This document shows, piece after piece, positions 40,301 to 51,515 of a stretch of 64,000 nt of DNA (positions are counted from its first letter, which is position 1; each line of letters opens with the position of its first letter). A program made the position numbers and the translations under genes. The notes below the pieces were generated by a model. That model did not search any database, had not been told where the DNA came from, and saw nothing but the letters and a program-made list of their open reading frames with translations. This DNA comes from Crotophaga sulcirostris (taxonomy: Eukaryota > Chordata > Aves > Cuculiformes > Crotophagidae), in assembly GCA_013397455.1 (NCBI GenBank), contig VYZB01000382.1, forward strand, positions 71,391-135,390, in the 5' to 3' direction.

Positions 40301-41945
40301 CCTTTTCAGAACACGTATGCCGAAAACATCCCAGACTTCAGTTGGCCCATTACGACCAACGGTAAATAGTACAAATTTCAAGACAGGCAGTATTATTTTA
40401 ATGTCAATTTTTTACAGTTTTTAAATTCTACCTATGAGAGGCTCAGCTTCACTGTCAGTGGTGAGGTTTCCGAGTAGCATGGCAGTATTTCCAACAGATC
40501 TCTGTCTGAGTATGACATTATGCAATAGCATTGCAGATGCAGACTCCAAAACCATGCCAACCATAGCTCCAGAAATACATTTACGATTTTATCAGGTAGA
40601 AATGAGTCAGTTTAAATTGGCACCCAAAGCTGTTTCTTCCCAGCCCAGGCGTGGTGCTGCAGAAGTTACCCAACAGCCAGTCCCAAGCTGCTCATCACTG
40701 CGTCCCTGCTGGGTACCCTGATCACAGCTGGCAGGGAAGCCCTTTTCTTCGCGGCCCCGGGAAAAGCTGTTCTCTGCCTCACCAAATCTCTGCTGACTCT
40801 GTAAAGCTCTCCCCAAAGCTTTGTTGGTTTTGCTTTCTCCATTTTTATTTTTTCTTTCTTTCTTTTTTTAAACACACTATTGTATCTGCAAATGTCTGAG
40901 GCTCCAACAATTACAAAATTCTTCACCCAACACCAAGCTAACATCGGACTCTCTTCATTAGTGTGCTATTTCTATTTCAGAGTGCTCATCAGAACAAAAA
41001 AGGGCAGTTTTTCATTTCATAGTGGAAGAAATGGGATAGAGTGAGTTGCACTAATTTCATGCTAAAATATCATTAAATTTAAGTTTCAGGGGCTCATTCA
41101 CACTTTACAAGTAATTTTGCAAGCAACTAGTTAGTGACTGAAAATGTCAAGGGTTATATTCAAATGAAGTTTTTAGGAATAATTTTTAAAGCACAGTTAC
41201 ATTCAGGAAACATTTTGGTATTATAATCAGACTCCTTCCTTCTTTATACACTCCTATTTTTAATCTGTCCCGATAATAAGCAAACCACAATTTTCAGCAT
41301 TCTCTCAGCTATAATGTGATGATATCTTGGAACTTACAACTGACCATATTAATTTTACTGGGGCAGAATATACTGTAGCTGTTATCACACAAACAAATTG
41401 TTTTATACATAGAACCTAAAGTAAGAACAAATTACTCTGGTCTGTGTCTGTGAAACTGAAGCAAGTTATATGCAGCACTCAAAATATTCAGTTAAATAGG
41501 TCTATGAGGTTTTCATTAGATCTGCAAAGGTTACTGAGTTACAGAAACACAGGGTCAAACACAGTGACTACTAAACAAAATGCAGCAACAGAATCAGTGT
41601 TTTTGTTAGCCAAACTGCAAAGACTGTAGGTAAGGGAGAGCCATGAAGACCGAAATAATCTTTCACTCCCAAATGAACCCCACATATCACAGCAGGTGTA
41701 CATCAGGAGGATGATTTTGTTAGGTTTGTACCACCATACCTAATGCTGTAAAGGTTAAATTTGTTGCAGAATTTTATTTATAAAAAAAATTCAAAGCAAC
41801 AGTTGTATTTACACACACAAACAAAAAAGGTGAGGGAAAAATAATAATTGTCAAGAGAATCTCTCCTATTGGAATAGTCTACTTTTACTGTGATATCATA
41901 ATTACTTTGCAGTATCCTTTGTTGCAAGATAGAAACACATCATAC
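34366..41945 (-). other. SLC2A9: SLC2A9 intron (TM6 exon to TM7 exon)
   Basis: A 7.6 kb phase 1 intron. It is mostly unique AT-rich sequence. A possible very old LINE tail lies near 37797-37850. Plus-strand open frames at 39943-40365 and 40434-40721 have no recognisable domains and are treated as chance. Confidence 0.85.
37797..37850 (+). repeat. Possible ancient CR1/L3-like tail
   Basis: The plus strand carries ctgtgggagacagaacactg followed by gggcagatggacccagtg, resembling the conserved 3' end of old reptile CR1/L3 elements (gggctagatggacc-like). Too short and diverged to be sure. Confidence 0.35.
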
Positions 41946-42078
41946 CTTTTTCTGCCTTGCTCGTGTTATGTTTTTCAAGTAGAAGGTAACGAGGACTTTC
42001 AGGAAGAAAAGGCAAAACCACGGCTTGTATCAAGGAAGGAATAATGATAGCTCCAAATAAGTAAGGCCACCGAGACTC
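41946..42078 (-). CDS. SLC2A9: SLC2A9 internal exon (TM6 and start of central loop)
   Basis: This 133 bp exon has a TTTGCAG acceptor and an AAAAG|GTATG donor. It starts in phase 0 with ESRWPYLFG and ends in phase 1. It encodes TM6 ([16 protein letters not shown]), then [22 protein letters not shown] is the GLUT-family motif at the cytoplasmic end of TM6, and YLLLEKHN matches GLUT9. Its final G joins CA of the next exon to make Ala. Translation read through the donor adds a short unrelated tail ending in a stop, so the splice site, not the open frame, sets the exon end. It is 44 codons plus one base, the same as I recall for human. Confidence 0.95.
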
Positions 42079-44176
42079 CTGCAAATGGATACAAATATAA
42101 GTCAGTAATCCTTTTCAATAGCAATACTAAGAAGAAAAATAGCTCTGACTTGAAATGCTTAACTTTTCATCATTCCAGCATACTGTGCCAGTGAGCAGTG
42201 ATGTCTTTTGCCTGAGCTTAGTAAGTAGTTTGAACAGATCTCAGTTTGAGATCAGTTTGAACCTCTCCCTCAGATCACCTTACTCAAGGGCCGAGAAAGG
42301 CAGAATTCAAGCCGATTGACTAAGCATGAATGAAAAGAGATGTGAGGAAACTAGAAAACAGCAACACATGTTTTTCCTTTCCTTCAGCATCAACAACTAT
42401 ACATGTAGAAGATTATATACCCAAATATATATTCTACAAGTCAACCCCATTCACGGTTGTACCAGCTGTTAGCTCTAAGAAATAGTACGACGGTATTTTC
42501 ATATAGTTACATAAATTTGCACAGTTGTCTCTTTGTCTAATCTAACTGATCTAAAAAAATCCAACCCAAAACCAACATATATATCTGGCTCAGTCCTCTA
42601 ATTTTAATAGTATGGGTAAAATCCTGACAACACTTCAGCTAATCTGCAGTTTAGCAGGCAGAGACCATTCAGCATTTCACAGTTGCTGGGAATGAACCAA
42701 GTTGCACCAAGGTCCCACCACAAGCCACTTGGCAGGACACAACATTCGCTGTACAAGTACAACTAACACATAAGTCAGGTAGTTTTGATTTCCATTGAGA
42801 AAAGAAGAGATATACAGTTCAATGCAATTAGAGTGAAAGACAGTTTTAACAAGAAAAAAGATACCTGGGTAACTGATTTGAGATTGTGTTTATGAATGTT
42901 TTCTCTTGCAGCCAATGATTCCACCTCTTAAGTTGGTTTCCATGGTAATTTAAGCATAAGAAATGGGTTTCACCTATCCTGCTCAAAGTCACAGGACTTT
43001 AAAGAAGTTTTATCACAGTGAAACTAAAAATAAAACCTTATGCCGTTTCCCACTCCAAATCATCTAACTTAGCTCAGATATTCAAACAAAACACTGGCAG
43101 CCTTGTTCCCAAGTCCATGAAATACAGAGTAATTTTTCTATTGTTTTGCAAGTAATCTGCTGGAAGTCTCCAGTAAGGACCTGAAACAGGAAGGCCATCC
43201 ACAGCATCCGCACCAATGAAAAACACTGACCCCTTTCTGGCAAGTCCCCCATATAGAAGCTAGGCAGTTCTAACCTGCCAGAGCCCCACCACACTGTAGG
43301 TGAAGAGCACAAGGTGCTCTATCCAACTATTTATATGAATATACTCAACTGCTACCGATTTCAGATGCAAGTTGACTTTGGTAATTTTCTTTGAAGCCAA
43401 TTGAAACAAAGCTGTTAGCATCCTCAAACATTCATTACTTAGAACTGGCTACAAAGGGCGACCTGAGCAAAGCTATTTCAGGAAAAGGTTGGGAAAGGCA
43501 GCAGAGAGCTCACCTAGTTCTCCGAGCTTAGTCTCAAGACAGGATACTTTCAAGTAGCTGAAGGAGAAAGGTGCGAGCAATATTATTTTGTCCTGCAAAA
43601 TGACCCTTGATCTGTCTGTGTTCTTAAGATAATTTCTGTTCCAACTGAATGCCAAGATGAAATTTTTAGTAGTTTTCTCCAAGTTCAGCATTCATCTATT
43701 TAATTCAATGCTTTCTAATTTGAGACTTTGTTCTTAATTGAAAATCCTGCTGAGAATCCAGTGGGTCTACTGTTCAGGCATCACATCTAGCACATTTTCA
43801 AAAGCTTGGCTAGATCAAAGGCAGATTGTGCTTCATCCTGGTTGACTGAGTTCTGAGAGGCACCGACGGTTTAGATCCTGTCCCTCCAACAGAATGAATC
43901 CATCCATTCAGAGCCCAAACAGAGCTGTATAAATTTTATTCCAATATAATTTTTCACAGTCAAAGCATAGGTAAAATCCCCCAAACTACTTTCTGTTGAT
44001 GGTTTCTACTTTATATTCCCCAACTTCAGCAATGCAACTGCTAAAACACAATGTACTGTACAGTACTGGATGTAATCAAAGCCCTGAATCTGAATTTGGA
44101 CCTGGGATAATAACTCACAGGCAGAATATGCAAGGTATCTCCTAATGAAACTTTTCACCTGCCTTTTAAATGACAG

Positions 44177-44550
44177 GTTTAGATTTTTTAAAATTTGCTG
44201 GGGTGGGAGAACAACTTGAAAGGGAATTTTTCAAACAATATAAAGCTCAAGGTCGCCATTACCAAGAGGTCTTCAACATCCTATTTCTTCATCCTGACTT
44301 TCATTTTTTTGAAAAGCAGTTGAGTGGAGAATTTAACCTGATACAGGAGAACCAAGAGTGGTTAACAATCTGTTTACAAGCAAATGAGCCTCAGTGTTAC
44401 TTTAAAAATTGGAAAATTAAACTTAGGTTAAGACTTCAAGATCAGTTAATAAATCACATTAAAAAGCAGGTACCTGTTTGTAAAGAACTTAAGAACTTAA
44501 GAAAACAGGCAGTACAACTGATCAGACAGTTTATGTCTGCCTGGAATCAG
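44177..44550 (+). CDS. Possible nested antisense exon 1, unrecognised protein
   Basis: An open stretch of 124 codons on the strand opposite SLC2A9, not recognised. It follows a pyrimidine-rich tract ending in an acceptor-like TGACAG and ends at TGGAATCAG|GTATTT, a good donor. The encoded segment is rich in Lys, Glu, Gln, Leu and aromatic residues, for example LEREFFKQYKAQGRHYQEVF and HPDFHFFEKQLSGEFNL, and looks helical. That is unlike random AT-rich intron translation. An in-frame ATG at 44170 lies just upstream of the acceptor, so an intronless reading is also possible. It may be an exon of a nested gene, or a remnant of one. No membrane segment or known motif is seen. Confidence 0.35.
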
Positions 44551-45548
44551 GTATTTCTTTCATACAAAGTAATTTAAAAATTTGTCATGGTTTTATCTAT
44601 CCTCATTTTCCATAACATAAATACACATGCTATGCACCATGTAAAAAAGTTCATATGGCTTCAGAACTTTCTATCATACTTCTAGATAAGAATATATACT
44701 GTTGATCAGGATATCATACTTCTTGTAGGTTTTTTCCACAATGCCAAGGACACTTTTTAAAGAAAAAAAGTCTTTCCTGCATACTGCTGTTATTAACATT
44801 CTGCCAAGCTATGGACATTTACTTGGAACAAGAATTCACCTATTTTAAAGTCCCCCATAGCGTATCACTTTTTCAGCTGGTCACATTTCACACAAACAGC
44901 TCTTCTGGAAGTGTTATTTTGAAAAAGCTATGAAGAGATTGAACTTCTGAACTTACCCTTCGCAATAAATAACAGACCTTGACAGTATAATAAAAAGCCC
45001 TCTCTTTTCACCACATGACATTGAGCTTCATTTATTACCTCTATGAAAAATTTCTATTATGCTAGAGAAAGATTTTTATTATACTAATTTCGAAAACCTT
45101 AAAGTAAAACAATCATAAATATGCTCCTACTTGCCATTGTTGGCATGAGTAGATCACTAAGTCACTGAAAAAAATGAAAACTTCTCCATACATTTCAAAA
45201 GTTTTTGGATGACGCCTATTCAGTGCTACAGAACATGTGTTATATTTGCTTTTCTCTTAATTTATATTATTCAAACTCAAGTTCTTCATGCCTCTACAGA
45301 GAAGAAATAGGAGGATTAAAATGAGTTTAAAAGGTTCATATATTTGTTGGTCTGAAAGTACAGAATACAAATTGCTGAAAATCAAGCTGAATTAGACTCT
45401 CTAAAGAGAGTTAAAGGATGCAGGAGAAAGAGGAATAGGACAGGATACAAACTGGGAGAATGTTCAGAAGTAATAATAAGGTAAAAGTAGAAGACAGCAT
45501 AGGCATGAATTAGAAGACCCATTGACACTTTACCTTAGTTGTCATCAG

Positions 45549-45800
45549 GAAGGAGAAGCATACAGGCACTACAAAGAGAAATTAAAACAACCACATCCCA
45601 TTTTATCTCAGGAAAAACTTAAGAGAGCATTAAATATTTTAATTACAGGGAACCTGACTCATCACCTTCTCAGAATCAGTACAAACAACATGTCAAGATG
45701 GTTTAAGATTTTAATTTTAAACTGTCGCATTATGGATATTCACTTAGGTTCGAACATGAAAAACCCAGCTTTGATCTATTTACAAAAGACAGTTAAATAA
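45549..45800 (+). CDS. Possible nested antisense exon 2, unrecognised protein
   Basis: An open stretch starting after an acceptor-like TTGTCATCAG and running to a TAA at 45798-45800. The phase (0) matches the phase 0 donor of the 44177-44550 segment, so splicing across about 1 kb would give a continuous frame (...SAWNQ followed by EGEAYRHYKEKLKQ). The first 30 or so residues keep the same charged, helical character. The later part (NLTHHLLRISTNN onward) looks less protein-like, so a real exon may end earlier than the stop. Function unknown. The reading as an exon rests on sequence character and phase only. Confidence 0.25.
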   Translation, partial: EGEAYRHYKEKLKQPHPILSQEKLKRALNILITGNLTHHLLRISTNNMSRWFKILILNCRIMDIHLGSNMKNPALIYLQKTVK

Positions 45801-46406
45801 TACAGCAAGTTTGACAATCACAGACTCAAAGGCTGATACAACAAAGTGGAAAGCTGCAAATACAAGGGACCAAGAGGGAAGGAAATGGATAAAGCATGAC
45901 ATGGATTTATCAACTGCAAATAAGACAAGATTACACTGCACTGGAATACAGTAAAACAAATGTTACCAAGACAGAGAATCATCAGCTAAAATGCAGATAA
46001 CGGAACTTACTGTAACAACTAAAAGGTGAAAAAGAAACTGGCATGGGGAAATGTCAACAAGCATTGCTGACAGCTGAACTATTGGTCTATATGAAGTTCA
46101 AAGATCTATTTAAGTATGATTACATTTAAAATTTTCACTGATTAGGAAGATCTTGATAAAATTTGCAGACACTTTCCACACAGAAAAGACTAAGAATATG
46201 CACGAATATATAAAAAATTTAAAAGGGAGAACTTAATCATTGACAAGGTCATACAACAGAGGTTAGAAGAAGTGCTGTACTGCCCTTATATGTAGGCACT
46301 CACTTTTTGAAAGATTTAGTGAGGCAAATTAAGTGTCCCAGTATAAGATGGAAGACAGGATCAAAAAGACAGAGTAAGGAAATACATGACCACCAGGCTC
46401 TACTGT

Positions 46407-46441
46407 CTCTCTCTCTCTAAATAATTTATTTATTTATTTAC
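46407..46441. repeat. TC and ATTT microsatellite
   Basis: A short TC run is followed directly by ATTT-type repeats (taatttatttatttatttac). Simple sequence inside the large SLC2A9 intron. Confidence 0.8.
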
Positions 46442-48938
46442 AAAGTATAATCTGGACATGCATCCCACTCCCCATTTCCAAGTGAGCATCAACCACTACA
46501 CTGCAGTCAGCTCCTTGTTTGCTCCCTGCCCCAAGTTTGGCGTTCTCTGCTGTGGAGACTCCCAGGTCCAGCTGAGCACCCCTGACCTCAGCTGCTCCAG
46601 GGTATGCTTCCTGAATCCCTGTCTCCTGCCCATTCTAGAGTCATGGGGAAATTACTGCATCCAAAACGCAAGACATCACCTCCTAGGAAGCAGCCTGCAC
46701 ACAGGGTAGCACAGGGCTCTGCCCAGAGGGCTTCAGCCCTGCTTTGCATCCCAGTGTAACAGGTACACTGCCTCTCAGAGCTCTCAAGGGTTAATTTAGC
46801 TTTACTTCTTGGAACTTGCAGAAGATTGTATCAAGAAAAATATTCATCCTCCCTTTTTCCCATTCAGTGCACAGGATGAATCATGACCTCTCAGTGAGCA
46901 GGTCTATTTACCAGTCACTATTACAAACTCCTTTAAATATTAATTCTGGGACTAATTCTTTGGGGGTGCACAGACAGTGTGCATATTTCACCTCTGTTCT
47001 GCATCCAAGTGAATATTTATCTTTACATGTCACTACTACAGATACATCTCTGACAAGATTACTCAAGTTTCAGTGCCTTCACAGGTGTTAGAACAGGCAC
47101 AGAAAGTTACCAGACATAAGGCTGTACAATCCTAAGCTAAAATTCACAGAAGTCAGCAGGAGGTTTTTGTTAAAGAGTACACCACCTTTGAATGAGGACC
47201 AAAACCAGCCTTGAAAGTGGTTGGTGTTCAAATTCCAGGACTTTTTGTTCACTAAATTGCAGATTAGATCATGTTACAGATATTGAGAGGGAGAACCGAA
47301 GTGTCTGTACAAGTTCCCAAGCTGCTTTTTGGTCCAACTTTTTACCAGAAACAACAACTGGGTTTTTACTTAACGCTTAAATAGAATAATTTGTCTTCAC
47401 TTCTTATTCATTTCTGAGAAAAGCAGTGGGAAATGGTGAACTTCCAAGTGGGATTATTACCAGCAGTCAGCATATATCCTTGAGCTTCTTTAGAAAGAAA
47501 CATTAGAGGCATGTTGGAGGTACACAAATTTTCGGACAAAATTTCCTTTCAGCTATGCATGTAAACTCAGGTTAACTTCCAGAAATAATATAAAACAGTA
47601 AAGTAAAATAATGAAAGAGAATAAGATTCAGTTGGCTGAATATAAGCATATAGTATCATTTGGATGCCCTAGGGTACTTTAGATGGGCCTATGGGACTGG
47701 TAGATGCCACATGCAAAACTCCAGAGTCCTGCATCCTCCTGGGTCTGCAGCAGAAGGTGAAGCACAATGCTTCAGGGAAGATAGAAACTACAGCAGATCT
47801 AATTTTATTTTAGTCTGATTATATTTTGCCAAACTAAAGTTATAAAGGTTAGACTATGGTATATCAAAGGAAAAAAAAACAAACAACCCCAAAGCACATG
47901 GGGTGTTCTAAAAATAACTGAAACAGTTCACTGCTTAATCATGTCACTTTCATGGTGACATAACTGTTTTAGATTAAGATAAATCTCATTTTAATTTGAC
48001 ATTTACTTTAAATTACAAAAATCCTTCAAAATATTAATCAAAATTATACCGCTTGCTTTTTCTTTTCGTCAGTTGCTTCGAAGCAAACTAAGAAACAGAA
48101 GTCTGAAAAACCACCCTCAATTTGATTTTATGCTACTCTCTGATGCTTGACCAATTTACTACAGCATTAATACCCAATTTGCAAAGGAAAAAATTACAAA
48201 TTAGGACACAAATTTGCAATAAAGGATGATTTTATAAAGGACAATGGAGATTAAACTGAAATATTAATCATCCAGAACCTTCAAAAAGGTTTAAACGGAA
48301 CTTATCAGTATGTGAAGTACACTGTGAAGGAAATCACAGGTCAAATAATTTTACATTTATTGCTTAATAAGAGACTGTAAATATTAGCAGGTACTCAAGC
48401 ACTAAGGAGACAAGCAAATCTTCATCTAAATGGTTTCTTGCTTCTGAAGCAGAGTCCAGCTATCACAGGATAAAATGAGGTTTGTAGACAGATACTGCCT
48501 GTTATTAGGTCAACCACATTAAGTGCAAAAGTCAATCTTTTTTAAGTCTGACAAAAAAGCAAGAAGTCAAACCTTACATATATAAACATAAACAATATAA
48601 ACAATTGTTCTAACTCCAGTTATATGTGTTAACTGTGTTTCAGTGGATCAAGAGAAAGCAGTATGACAAATTATACGCAACTGCTCTCAACTTCCATCGT
48701 ATTTTGAATTCTTTACTTCAGACCTGTTGAAGGATAATTTTCCATGAAAGCTTGTCTACTGCTTTTCCAACTGACCTAATTAAACAAGAGTACCATTACA
48801 CAGAAACCTTATCCTCTCAAGATGGGCACTGTTTCAACTTTCTATGAGAAAGCAGTCTCACTGATGATAAATTGTCATCCAAACATTAGATGCTCTGCCA
48901 TTAAGTCTGCTGTAAGACTGTAGTCTTACTGCTGTAAG

Positions 48939-48957
48939 ACTAATAAATAAATAAATA
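48939..48957. repeat. Short AATA repeat
   Basis: Several tandem aata/aaat units inside an SLC2A9 intron. Minor simple sequence. Confidence 0.6.
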
Positions 48958-50555
48958 TACACCTGCATAACTTTTTTCTGTGACCACATTTCCACTTACA
49001 TATCCAGACAAATCCTCTCCTGCAGGATGCTCCCCTTCACATATGCAAAACTGCAACATTTGAATATTACATATGGCCAATCAGACATATGTTGTTCCTA
49101 AAACTTCAGGAAGTGAAGTCTCACAGCACAGCTTTAATGGTCTGAAACTCATTTGCAAATACAAAGACTCACAGCTGTTTTCCCATGCATTACTTAATGA
49201 GTTCTGTACAGAAAAGGGATGAATAAATACCTTTGTGTCTGTCAGGGAGAACCAATAAAACGTTGATGTATAATCTCCAGTAAATACATAATCTCAGCTG
49301 GTCCACAGCAGATATAAACAAAATACCTCATTTAATGTCTCCATTACAAATACATCAACACCCACCACATCCCACCAACAGGGCTGGTGTAACAGAGCAG
49401 ACCTTCTTTTCCCAGGGGTATGATTGAACTATGAATATGCAAGAACCCAGAGGGTCCTGGTAATGTTTCTGTGCCCTTGTCAGCACAACCAAGGCCATGT
49501 ATCTCTAGCCTGGCGCCTGCACAGCAGCTTTCCTTGGCTGCATTAGCTATTGGGTGAGGTGAGCGCCAAGCCCCCGATCAGCAACTTACAGTATGTAATT
49601 AAGCGCAAGCACCATGATAAATGACATGGAAATTGCTTCAGCAATAAAAAACTCAAGCATCTTATGTGTTACTGTGAAAAGATGAAGGAAATATCCCATC
49701 GCTAGATAAAAACGGAACCTAGAGAACACTTCAAAAAGGATTGCCACCTTCAGAATCACTACCTCAAGCAATTCTTAATTGGCATGTCTGGTACCAGTTT
49801 GCAAGAAGGGTAGGCAGATTTCCATCCAGATACACATAATCAATCCAGGCTCAGAAAGGCATACAAACACCTGCTGAAATTGGTGATTATCTGAATAAGT
49901 GCTGAAGCATTTTCTTGTTCTGCTTTTCTTTCCCTTTTTTTTTAAGAAAATATGATATTTATAAGTTCCTTTCTTTGTAAGAGTGTTTTTCTGAGCTATT
50001 CCTAGCAGATAATATACCCTTATGGATTTGAGCAGCCATGTACAAGCACCGACATGCCTCCTGTATCCTCAGCAGGCACTTTCTGACTCTTTCGGGAAGG
50101 CTCTAGCATTTAATTCAGAGTTTTGCATTTTACTACAAGAACATAAATGAGCTTCTGTGCTTTGAAGAAACACTGTACAAGTTCAGCAGTCCAGAGGAAT
50201 GGCAGGGACCAAGGTAATGTGGAGTCACCTTTTGCAAGTCTACCTCAATAGCAGAACATTTACAGGAGTACTTGAAACCATGTCCTAAACACCTTGCTCC
50301 AAACTTAGGCCACTCCTTATCAAAGAAAAAACAAAATGGGAACCAGAACTGATAAGCCAAATTCTTAGTTTATTTTTCCCATGTCCAACACTCATTTTTG
50401 CTCTTAAGGTCCTAGTAATTTATATACTACAACAGGCTCCACAAACCAACATATTTCTAAGAACATAAACTGTCCCACTGAAATTAACAGGACTAATTGT
50501 GTATTTGGGCATACGGATTAGTTGAAGTCTTTCAGCTCAGTTTAAAAAAGCCTTC

Positions 50556-51515
50556 ACAGAATCACAGAATGGTTGCAGTGGGAAAGGATCTCCAGAAGCC
50601 ACCTGGTCCACTTTTTCTGCTCAAGCAGAGTCACATAGGACCAAGGACCCAGGACCAAGTCCAGACAGCTTTTGATTATCTCCAAGGATGGAGATTCCAC
50701 AACCTCTCTAGGCAACCTGTGCCAGTGCCTTGGCACCCTCACAGTAAAAGAAAAGTGTTCCCTGATGTTCAGAGGGAACCTCCTGTGTTTCAGTTTCTGT
50801 TCATTGCCTTTGGCTATGTCACTAAGCACCACCAAAAAGAACCTAGCTTTGTCTTCTTTGTACCCTCTCTTCGGTTATTTGCCTGCATTGATACAACCCC
50901 CCTGAGATGAGACTTTTCCAGCTCTCTAAGGTTTTCCTCAATCCTACAGTCCCTTCTACATCTTAGTGGTCCCTCTCCGGACTATGTCCAGTCTATCCCC
51001 ATCTCCCTTATACTGAGGAGCCCAGAACTGGACACAGTACCTCAGGTGGGGCCTCACCAGCGCTGAGTAGAAGGGAATGATCACTTAACTGCTGGCAGTA
51101 TTCCTTCTAATGCAGACCCGGAACCCAATCTCCTTCTTTGCCACAAGGACATATTGTTGGCTTATGTTCAACTTGGTGTCCACCAACACCCTGGGTCCAT
51201 TTCTGTTCACCTGCTTTCCAGTTGGGTGGCGCCCAGCATACATTGGTGCCAAGAGTTGTTCCTCCTCATGTGCAGGACACTGCACTTCTAGCTGAACTTC
51301 ATGAAGTTCAATTGTCTGCTCATTTTTCCAGCCTGTTGAGTTCCATATGGACGGCAGCACTACCCTCTGGTGTATCAACTCCACCTTGTAGCTTTGAGTG
51401 TTCTGAAAACTTGCTGAGGGTGCACTCTGCACCAATGAAGATACTGAACAGACTGGACACAGCATTGATCTCTGGGGTATATCACTAGTTACTGGCCTCC
51501 AACTAGACTTTGATT
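50556..51515 (-). mobile_element. CR1 LINE, about 1 kb, diverged
   Basis: The plus strand starts with cacagaatcacagaatggtt and passes through ctccaaggatggagattcca, gacacagtacctcaggtggg and a degenerate RT region near 51440-51500. Minus-frame remnants include [20 protein letters not shown] and VDTKLNISQQYVLVAKK. The frame is broken in several places. It is more diverged than the 10276 and 19478 copies and lacks their agtatcac-type tail. Confidence 0.92.

Noticed and set aside
39943..40365. 140-codon plus-strand frame
   Set aside because: The composition is Ser/Phe-rich and unstructured, with no domain, no convincing splice signals and no start context. It is likely chance.
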